Shown here in pieces: positions 1 to 4,658 of a stretch of DNA of 8,511 nt; the first letter of the stretch is position 1; each line of letters begins with the position of its first letter. Below the pieces are notes generated by a model that worked only from the letters and a program-made list of their open reading frames with translations, had not been told where the DNA came from and ran no database searches. The translations under genes were made by a program, and so were the position numbers. Source of the DNA: Desulfobacterales bacterium (lineage in GTDB: Bacteria > Desulfobacterota > Desulfobacteria > Desulfobacterales > 4be13); contig JAOZRQ010000294.1 of NCBI GenBank assembly GCA_029940115.1, positions 1 to 8,511 of the forward strand, read 5' to 3'.

Positions 1-138
1 ATTGCCGGGATGATGCGATCCCCGAATGGTCAAGTCCCGCAGGGACGACTGAGAATAGCCCGGCAATTCATTGCCGGGATGATGCGATCCCCGAATGGTC
101 AAGTCCCGCAGGGACGACTGAGAATAGCCCGGCAATGA
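1..138 (-). repeat. two tandem 69-bp palindromic repeat units
   Basis: Units 1-69 and 70-138 are identical apart from the last two bases (TC versus GA). Each unit begins ATTGCCGGG and ends CCCGGCAAT, so its termini are a 9-bp inverted repeat. Each also carries an internal hairpin GTCCC-GCA-GGGAC. Adjacent units therefore meet in near-palindromes CCCGGCAAT-NN-ATTGCCGGG (59-78 and 128-147). The strand is arbitrary: I call it minus because the reverse complement matches the copy at 8465-8511. There is no coding potential and no spacer sequence. It resembles a REP/MITE-type intergenic hairpin family. Confidence 0.9.
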
Positions 139-231
139 ATTGCCGGGATGATGCGATCCCCGGATGGTCAAGTCCCGCAGGGACGACTGAAAAGTATGGA
201 ATTCCGTCAGCTCAGTCGTCCCTGCGGGACT
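139..231. repeat. partial third unit with a perfect 20-bp inverted repeat
   Basis: Bases 139-190 repeat the first 52 bases of the 69-bp unit with one substitution (G at 163). The sequence then turns round: 171-190 and 212-231 are perfect 20-bp reverse complements separated by a 21-base loop (191-211). Two copies of the same core thus face each other. The long stem could extrude as a cruciform or fold strongly if transcribed. Its high stability and closeness to nadD make a transcription-blocking role conceivable, but no clear T-tract follows. Confidence 0.85.
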
Positions 232-252
232 GAACAAACTGTGAATGTCCGA

Positions 253-298
253 CCCGGCAATGAATTGCCGGGCTATTTTTATAAGTCCCTGACGGGAC
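253..298 (+). repeat. forward copy of the CCCGGCAAT/ATTGCCGGG repeat
   Basis: The palindrome CCCGGCAAT-GA-ATTGCCGGG (253-272) is followed by CTATT and then the hairpin GTCCC-TGAC-GGGAC (285-298). The same order occurs at 8454-8500, so this is another member of the family in that orientation. It ends about 50 bp before nadD. Confidence 0.8.
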
Positions 299-350
299 AG
301 AGGCAGGCACTCCCCAACTTTGTGGATACGCCCGCTTACAGCGTACAGCT

Positions 351-1025
351 ATGAAAATCGGTCTGTTCGGCGGCACATTTAATCCGATTCATTTCGGGCA
401 TCTTCGGACGGTTCGGGAGGTGCAGGAGGGGTTTGATCTTGATGAGGTCTATCTGATTCCGTCCGCACTTCCGCCTCACAAAGCGCCGGAGAGCGTTGCG
501 GATGCACAGGATCGTCTGGAGATGACCCGGCTTGCGGTCTCCGACTGCACGGATATCAGGGTTTCCGATGTTGAGCTGAGACGCTCCGGTCCTTCCTATA
601 CCATTGACACCGTCCGCCATTTCAAATCGGTCATTTCCCCAGAGACCGAACTCTTTTTCATCTTGGGGATTGACGCGTTCCTTGAAATAGACTACTGGAA
701 ATCTTATGAGGCACTTTTCCGGCTGATTCCGTTCATTGTGATGGCTAGGCCCGGTGCTAGGGGAACCTCGCCAACCTATCTCCGCACCAGTTGGAAAATC
801 CTTGAGGATCATCTGAATACCCGGATATCCCAGAAGTATGAGTTCTCAGAATCCCGGATGGGCTATATCCATCCCGAAAAGCAGCCGGTTCATTTTTTCA
901 ATGTCACGTTGCTTGACATCTCAGCGACAAAGATTCGCGGATTGATTCGGGAAGGGAAGACGATTCAGTTCTTGGTGCCTGAACAGGTGGAACACTTTAT
1001 CAAAACAAAAGGACTTTTTTTATAG
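351..1025 (+). CDS. nadD: nicotinate-nucleotide adenylyltransferase NadD
   Basis: This cytoplasmic enzyme adenylates nicotinate mononucleotide with ATP to give deamido-NAD, the penultimate step of NAD synthesis. The 224-residue length is normal for the family. Visible signatures are the nucleotidyltransferase motif GGTFNPIHFGH (residues 7-17), IPSALPPHK (36-44), GPSYTIDT (80-87), GIDAF (106-110) and the C-terminal ISATKIR (190-196), which matches the ISxTxxR nucleotide-binding motif. The start at 351 gives the canonical MKIGLFGGTF N-terminus, but no Shine-Dalgarno sequence precedes it (TACAGCT then ATG). That suggests it was once translationally coupled to an upstream gene, commonly proA in related genomes, from which repeats now separate it. 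The last codons lie in a duplicated segment shared with the rsfS leader, so the TAG stop comes from the first copy. Function is certain; the regulatory comments are inference. Confidence 0.97.
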   Translation: MKIGLFGGTFNPIHFGHLRTVREVQEGFDLDEVYLIPSALPPHKAPESVADAQDRLEMTRLAVSDCTDIRVSDVELRRSGPSYTIDTVRHFKSVISPETELFFILGIDAFLEIDYWKSYEALFRLIPFIVMARPGARGTSPTYLRTSWKILEDHLNTRISQKYEFSESRMGYIHPEKQPVHFFNVTLLDISATKIRGLIREGKTIQFLVPEQVEHFIKTKGLFL

Positions 1026-1126
1026 TATTCAGTTTGTAGTTCCGCCTTTAGGCGGTCTTCACACCGCCTGAAGGCGGAACTACAAACTGAGATTTGCACA
1101 CAGCAAAACAAAAGGACTTTTTCTAT
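1001..1126. repeat. 23-bp direct repeat flanking a hairpin insertion
   Basis: Bases 1001-1023 and 1104-1126 are identical except for one T-to-C difference. The first copy encodes the last residues of NadD (KTKGLFL). The second carries the rsfS ribosome binding site AAAGGA (1111-1116) and most of the rsfS start codon. Read in the nadD frame, the second copy ends CTA TGA with ATG at 1125, an ATGA overlap. The ancestral junction was therefore probably a simple overlap like the one between rsfS and gpmI. Confidence 0.85.
1024..1103. mobile_element. MITE-like hairpin element between nadD and rsfS
   Basis: The core 1029-1056 / 1063-1090 is a 28-bp inverted repeat with one mismatch around a 6-base loop (CTTCAC). 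Its stem contains TAGTTCCGCC and GGCGGAACTA. The element has no coding capacity and is flanked by the 23-bp direct repeat. It is a non-autonomous inserted hairpin, and as RNA it forms a very stable stem inside the operon transcript. It could attenuate transcription or protect mRNA ends between nadD and rsfS. The flanking duplication is long for a normal target-site duplication, so the insertion mechanism is uncertain. Confidence 0.75.
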
Positions 1127-1556
1127 GACGCATGACCTTGATCCATCTCTTGACCTTTATATTGATGCTGTCTTGGGAAAGAAGGCATATGATGTGGTGG
1201 CCCTTGACGTCCGTGAACTGACGTCCATTGCCGATCTGTTCATCATATGCAATGGCCGCTCCAGCCGCCAAGTCACGGCGATTGCCGATTTCATCCAGGA
1301 TGAGTTGAAAACACACGGCATACGCCCCCTGAGCACGGAGGGTGAGAAGGAGGGGCAATGGGTGTTGCTTGACTACGGGCATATTGTCATCCATGTGTTT
1401 TACGAATCCGTGCGCCGCTTCTACGACCTTGAAGGGCTATGGGCCGATGCCAAGCGGATACGGACCGAAAGCATGGATGCCCAAGCCGATGCCGGCGAAT
1501 GGGACGAGGAGGAGGACGATTTTGAAGAAGAGGAGTTTGAAACGGTGATACTATGA
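1125..1556 (+). CDS. rsfS: ribosomal silencing factor RsfS (Iojap family)
   Basis: RsfS binds ribosomal protein uL14 on the large subunit and blocks subunit joining when nutrients are short. The family pattern is clear over residues 10-115: the helix-strand opening AYDVVALDVR, the SIADLFIICNGRSSRQV segment (34-50), EGEKEGQWVLLDYG (72-85) and IVIHVFYESVRRFYDLEGLW (87-106). The 143-residue length exceeds the usual 105-120 because of an acidic tail rich in Asp and Glu (about 126-139). The start at 1125 is set by AAAGGA at 1111-1116, 8 bases upstream. The gene ends in an ATGA overlap with gpmI, which implies translational coupling. The tail is not part of the conserved fold. Confidence 0.95.
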   Translation: MTHDLDPSLDLYIDAVLGKKAYDVVALDVRELTSIADLFIICNGRSSRQVTAIADFIQDELKTHGIRPLSTEGEKEGQWVLLDYGHIVIHVFYESVRRFYDLEGLWADAKRIRTESMDAQADAGEWDEEEDDFEEEEFETVIL

Positions 1557-3109
1557 CGAATTCAAGAAAACCCTGCATGTTGATGATACTCGACGGATGG
1601 GGAATCAATCCTGAGAAGAAGGGAAATGCGGTGTTCCTATCGGGGACCCCTTTTCTGAACCAGCTGAAGGCGACCTATCCGCATACGCAACTCCTCTGTT
1701 CCGGGGAAGCGGTGGGTCTCCCGCCGGGAGTCATGGGAAATTCCGAGGTGGGCCATCTGAACATCGGCGCGGGACGGATCGTTTATCAGGATCTGTTGCG
1801 GATTGACCAAGCCATCAAGGATAAAACCTTCTTTCAAAATGAGGTGCTGAATTCCATTATGGCGACGGTCAAAGCGGGCAAGACTGCGCTTCACCTCATG
1901 GGGCTGGTCTCCGACGGCGGTGTGCATAGCCACCTGAACCATCTCCTGACCCTGATGGACATGGCCCGAAAAAATGGATTGACCCAAGTATATGTCCATG
2001 CCATCCTCGATGGTCGGGACACGCCCCCGGATAGCGGGGCCGGTTATGTCCGGCAACTGCAAGCGCATATCCGAAAATACGATTTCGGAGCCATTGCCAC
2101 CCTCTGCGGACGCTTTTACGCGATGGATCGGGATACCCGCTGGGAGCGGGTTGAAAAGGCATTCCGCCTTTACACCCGGGGAGAGGGCGTCAAAGAGACG
2201 GATCCGGTGAACGCGGTGAAAGCCGCATACCAGCGGGAGGAGACCGATGAGTTTGTCAAGCCGGTGGTGATGACAGATGAAACTGAGCATCCGGTGGGAA
2301 CCATTCAGGACGGGGACGGCGTCATCTTCTTCAACTTCCGTGCGGACCGTGCCCGGGAGATCACCCGCGCCCTGACCGCGGAGGATTTTGAATTCTTCGA
2401 CAGAGATCTGTTGCCGAGCCTCTGCGGGTATGTCTGCATGACCCTGTATGACGAAAAGTTCACCTTTCCCCTCGCGTTTCCGCCGATCCATCTGAATGAG
2501 GTTCTCGGCCAAGTCTTGGGCAGGGCGGGGCTACGCCAGCTCCGCATCGCGGAGACGGAGAAATACGCCCATGTCACCTACTTCTTCAACGGTGGCGAGG
2601 AGAAGCCGTTCCCCTTGGAAAATCGGTGCCTCATCCCTTCCCCCCGGGATATCCCCACATATGACCTGAAACCGGAGATGAGCGCGCCCGCGGTGACCGA
2701 AACGCTCCTCTCACGTCTGAAATCGGAGGCGTATGACCTGATCGTGGTGAACTTCGCGAACATGGACATGGTGGGACATACCGGCATGCTTGACGCGGCG
2801 ATTCAGGCATGCACCACCGTGGATGCGTGTGTTGAGAAGATTGTCCCGGAAGTGCGGGCAAAGGGCGGCGTAGTCCTCATCACCGCGGATCATGGGAACT
2901 CAGAAAAGATGGTGGACGATAACGGCCATCCGCACACCGCCCACACTACCCATCCCGTCCCGTTCATCTTGGTGGACGACTCGCGGAAGGATGCCGCGTT
3001 AAGATCCGATGGGATGTTGGGAGACATTGCGCCGACAATTCTGGACATCCTCGGCATTGAAAAGCCGGGGGAGATGACGGGAAGAACTTTGATGGAGGAT
3101 GAAGGATGA
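1553..3109 (+). CDS. gpmI: 2,3-bisphosphoglycerate-independent phosphoglycerate mutase
   Basis: This cytoplasmic manganese-dependent enzyme interconverts 3- and 2-phosphoglycerate in glycolysis and gluconeogenesis. The 518-residue length is typical. The alkaline-phosphatase-fold metal ligands are visible: ILDGWG (12-17) with Asp14, the nucleophile Ser64 in MGNSEVGHLNIGAGR (61-75), Asp and His of FANMDMVGHTG (401-411) and TADHGN (444-449), and His464 in HTAHTTHPVP. The phosphotransfer domain shows GGVHSH (122-127), DGRDTPP (153-159), GRFYAMDRD (186-194), NFRADRAR (261-268) and RIAETEKYAHVTYFFNGG (331-348). The start overlaps the rsfS stop by ATGA, with GGTGA at 1544-1548 as a weak ribosome binding site. 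Nothing appears truncated. It is the last gene of the housekeeping operon. Confidence 0.98.
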   Translation: MTNSRKPCMLMILDGWGINPEKKGNAVFLSGTPFLNQLKATYPHTQLLCSGEAVGLPPGVMGNSEVGHLNIGAGRIVYQDLLRIDQAIKDKTFFQNEVLNSIMATVKAGKTALHLMGLVSDGGVHSHLNHLLTLMDMARKNGLTQVYVHAILDGRDTPPDSGAGYVRQLQAHIRKYDFGAIATLCGRFYAMDRDTRWERVEKAFRLYTRGEGVKETDPVNAVKAAYQREETDEFVKPVVMTDETEHPVGTIQDGDGVIFFNFRADRAREITRALTAEDFEFFDRDLLPSLCGYVCMTLYDEKFTFPLAFPPIHLNEVLGQVLGRAGLRQLRIAETEKYAHVTYFFNGGEEKPFPLENRCLIPSPRDIPTYDLKPEMSAPAVTETLLSRLKSEAYDLIVVNFANMDMVGHTGMLDAAIQACTTVDACVEKIVPEVRAKGGVVLITADHGNSEKMVDDNGHPHTAHTTHPVPFILVDDSRKDAALRSDGMLGDIAPTILDILGIEKPGEMTGRTLMEDEG

Positions 3110-3326
3110 AGTTTCATGCTTCATGCGAAATCAAAGACAGCTTGACCCGATTCAACTGCTTTCCGCCCCGGATTTTCGAGAAAAAATCCAATTTAACGGA
3201 CTCAGTTCCCAAGTCGGCTCACTTCTGACAGTCGGAAGTTATCAGGCAGGTGTGATTGGAGAACTATTTTGAGCTGAACAGCGACTTCGCCAGACAGGAA
3301 CTGCCACGACATGTCGGAATTTGATC
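3110..3326. other. intergenic region between gpmI and the TPR/CNB unit
   Basis: About 220 bases hold no convincing gene. Minor inverted repeats are present, including ATGAAG/CTTCAT near 3110-3125 and GATTTT/AAAATC at about 3171-3186, but none is followed by a T-tract, so no confident gpmI terminator can be called. A TTGACC hexamer at 3142-3147 has no matching -10 element. A promoter for the downstream pair probably lies here but cannot be pinpointed. Confidence 0.5.
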
Positions 3327-3333
3327 AAAGGAG
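3327..3333 (+). promoter_or_regulatory. ribosome binding site deciding the 3338 start
   Basis: AAAGGAG lies 4 bases before ATG at 3338. An alternative in-frame ATG at 3311 has only a poorly spaced AGGA 11 bases upstream. I therefore choose 3338 for the following gene. Confidence 0.6.
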
Positions 3334-3337
3334 ACAA

Positions 3338-3580
3338 ATGTGGGCACGGGAAAATCTGCCTGTCTGGGAAGGGTGCTGGCAGCATTGGCTTTTTGCGGGA
3401 TGCCTTGGCTTTCACAAATGCCACTGGCAGGAGGCAGATGCAATTTTCCAGGTGGACACCCCATTTGGGGTGAGGACAATCAGGCGGAAATTGGAGACAG
3501 GCATGGCATTGATGGCCATGAAAAAATATCATCAGTTTAGTACCATGTTCAAGGCGCTTGAACGGATTGAACCCCCATAA
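3338..3580 (+). CDS. small two-repeat TPR-like protein
   Basis: This is an uncharacterised 80-residue soluble protein; starting at 3311 would give 89. It carries two helical-hairpin repeats with the exact 34-residue TPR period. Repeat 1 has W17, A20, G21, A33 and F37. Repeat 2 has G55, Y64, F67, F71 and P79, matching TPR positions 8, 17, 20, 24 and 32. G21 to G55, A33 to F67 and F37 to F71 are each 34 residues apart. It is rich in Trp (W2, W10, W14, W17, W30) and has Cys13, Cys22 and Cys28, with no signal peptide. TPRs bind protein partners. The stop lies 21 bp before a CNB-domain gene, so the two are probably co-transcribed and their products may interact. Two repeats are few for a stable TPR domain, so it may dimerise or fold on a partner. 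Confidence 0.7.
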   Translation: MWARENLPVWEGCWQHWLFAGCLGFHKCHWQEADAIFQVDTPFGVRTIRRKLETGMALMAMKKYHQFSTMFKALERIEPP

Positions 3581-3601
3581 CCCAGAATGTAGGAGCCTCT
3601 C

Positions 3602-4111
3602 ATGATGGCATTCGAATATCTGAAGAAGAACATTGAGGACATGCAGAAATTCATGATCGCTCTTCCGCTGAGGAAGTTTGAAACCAAAGGCCTCTTGCAC
3701 TCCCTCAGGATGAGCAAGATAAGGGAATACAAGCACGGCCAAGTCATCATGAAGGAAGATGATGAGGATTCCTGCATCCATTTTCTTTTGTTCGGCAAGA
3801 CAAGGCTGGAGAAAGAGGGAAAGGAGATCAGAATCATCGAGAACCCCGGGGAGATATTCGGTGACGTGAAGATGCTCGGTGATTTGGCCCAAGGGGGAAC
3901 CCTGTACGCGGAAGGCGAAGCCATCTGCCTGTCCCCGAACACTTATCCCGGGTCCATCCGGGTCACCTCTGATGAAGGCGCGGATATGCTACTGTTGCTA
4001 TACCGGGTATTTATGGAATACACCGCCATCCGCTTGCGTTTGCTGACCGAGGAACTGGTCAAGACCAAAATGGAGATTGAGCGGCTTGACGCTTTAAGTG
4101 CCAAGGCATGA
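3602..4111 (+). CDS. degenerate cyclic-nucleotide-binding-fold protein
   Basis: This 169-residue protein has a CNB/cupin-like beta-roll at about residues 30-110: a LLHSLRMSKIREYKHGQVI entry strand, the DSCIHFLLFGKTRLEKEG hairpin and IIENPGEIFGDVKML. A helical, charged tail (about 125-165, LLTEELVKTKMEIERLDAL) may form a coiled coil. In canonical CNB domains the phosphate-binding cassette reads FGE followed by an Arg-Ser or Arg-Thr pair. Here it is FGD (86-88) and the Arg position is Gln97-Gly98, so ordinary cAMP or cGMP binding is doubtful. There is no helix-turn-helix, so it is not a complete CRP-type regulator. The start at 3602 is set by AGGAG at 3591-3595, 6 bases away; ATG at 3605 is an alternative. 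Its likely partner is the TPR-like protein immediately upstream. The fold is fairly sure, the role unknown. Confidence 0.8.
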   Translation: MMAFEYLKKNIEDMQKFMIALPLRKFETKGLLHSLRMSKIREYKHGQVIMKEDDEDSCIHFLLFGKTRLEKEGKEIRIIENPGEIFGDVKMLGDLAQGGTLYAEGEAICLSPNTYPGSIRVTSDEGADMLLLLYRVFMEYTAIRLRLLTEELVKTKMEIERLDALSAKA

Positions 4112-4150
4112 GCTTTCCGATGTTTGCCTGAGATGATGTCTGCCCGAGGG

Positions 4151-4183
4151 AGAAACGAAGTTTTTTGAGAAAACTTGGTTTCT
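4151..4183. repeat. AGAAAC-type hairpin repeat
   Basis: Bases 4151-4164 and 4170-4183 form a 14-bp inverted repeat with one mismatch around TTGAG. Followed by TTTC, it could act as a weak terminator for the CNB gene. It is also the point at which the minus-strand phosphatase-like remnant loses family resemblance, so it may have inserted into that gene's 3' end. Confidence 0.75.
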
Positions 4184-4346
4184 TTCATAAACGATCCCCA
4201 AGGTGATATCATCCCCGCTCCCCGCCTCAGACGCTTCATTGAGCCATCTTTCCAGATTTTCATTGATGAAGTCCGGCCCTTCGGATTGCCGCTTGACAAA
4301 CCCTGTCAGACGACTTATGATAGATTTGTTGTCAACCAGCTGTGAG
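4184..4346 (-). pseudogene. remnant resembling the C-terminus of a PP2C-family phosphatase
   Basis: Read on the minus strand, this stretch encodes about 53 residues with convincing protein character: SSQLVDNKSIISRLTGF, then FINENLERWLNEA, then GSGDDITLGIVYER. The Gly-Asp-Asp-Ile-Thr segment (codons at 4202-4213) followed by a hydrophobic strand resembles the end of bacterial PP2C-type Ser/Thr phosphatase domains, where the last aspartate helps hold metal. No start codon, N-terminal domain or other PP2C motif is present. Both ends run straight into hairpin repeats (4151-4183 and 4347-4413), so this looks like a gene fragment left after repeat insertion and deletion. Family assignment is by eye from a short segment and could be wrong. 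Confidence 0.45.
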
Positions 4347-4413
4347 GAAAGAAACCCGGCTTTTTCCCGAACGGACCGACTCCGCAACTGCAAGAAAAAG
4401 CCGGGTTTCTTTC
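4347..4413. repeat. 20-bp perfect inverted repeat (GAAACCCGG family)
   Basis: 4347-4366 and 4394-4413 are perfect reverse complements (GAAAGAAACCCGGCTTTTTC on the left), separated by a 27-base loop. The loop does not code. It truncates the upstream side of the minus-strand remnant. Its outer bases share an AGAAAC/GTTTCT character with the hairpin at 4151-4183, so the two may be distant members of one family. It could also act as a bidirectional terminator. Confidence 0.85.
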
Positions 4414-4443
4414 TCGCTCATTTTTTTGTCCTGCACACAGTTC

Positions 4444-4459
4444 TGGCCACTTGATTGCC
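4444..4459 (+). promoter_or_regulatory. candidate sigma-54 promoter
   Basis: TGGCCA-CTTGA-TTGCC fits the -24/-12 pattern, with GG at 4445-4446 and GC at 4457-4458 separated by exactly 10 bases. It lies about 70 bases upstream of the 43-codon ORF and the flippase. No enhancer site was identified. With one short match, chance occurrence remains possible. Confidence 0.35.
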
Positions 4460-4526
4460 GGTTATGCTCTGTCCACTACAGGCAACGGAAAACAAGCCAA
4501 CAACCAAAAATGAAAAGAGGTGGGAG

Positions 4527-4658
4527 ATGCAGTATCTTTTGGAGGAGAAGATCGGGGACCTGGGCCTCCACGACTCACTGTGGGAAACGGCCCCGCATCG
4601 TTTCGCAGGGATGAAATCATTGGTGAAAACATGTTCCATGCGTGGCGGGCTGTCATGA
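4527..4658 (+). CDS. 43-residue ORF coupled to the flippase
   Basis: ATG at 4527 follows GAGG (4517-4520) with a 6-base spacer, a good ribosome binding site. The 43-residue product (MQYLLEEKIGDLGLHDSLWE..., ending MRGGLS) has no recognised family and no membrane segment. Its codons have GC-rich third positions. The competing frame, which would extend the flippase upstream to a GTG at 4520, has AT-rich third positions. Its TGA overlaps the flippase ATG as ATGA. It may be a real small protein, a leader that couples translation, or the tail of a lost gene. Confidence 0.5.
   Translation: MQYLLEEKIGDLGLHDSLWETAPHRFAGMKSLVKTCSMRGGLS

Noticed and set aside
1..138. Possible CRISPR array
   Set aside because: The whole 69-bp period is repeated; there are no unique spacers between conserved repeats, and no cas genes are visible.
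148..354. 68-codon ORF overlapping the nadD start by ATGA
   Set aside because: It is built mostly from palindromic repeat sequence, and its product resembles no protein, including the expected ProA C-terminus.
1637..2512. 291-codon minus-strand ORF inside gpmI
   Set aside because: It is a shadow of the fully motif-supported gpmI frame.
3340..3540. Alternative frame starting GTG with a GTGKSACLG Walker-like string
   Set aside because: GTGKS is too short to be a P-loop domain here. The overlapping frame has the better start and an exact 34-residue TPR periodicity.
3242..3892. 216-codon minus-strand ORF opposite the TPR/CNB genes
   Set aside because: It lies antisense to two plus-strand genes with good ribosome binding sites and domain signatures, and shows no family resemblance.
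4520..4654. N-terminal extension of the flippase from GTG at 4520
   Set aside because: It would add 45 residues rich in Gly and Pro, with AT-rich third codon positions and no match to the family's N-terminus. The overlapping 43-codon frame is more coding-like.
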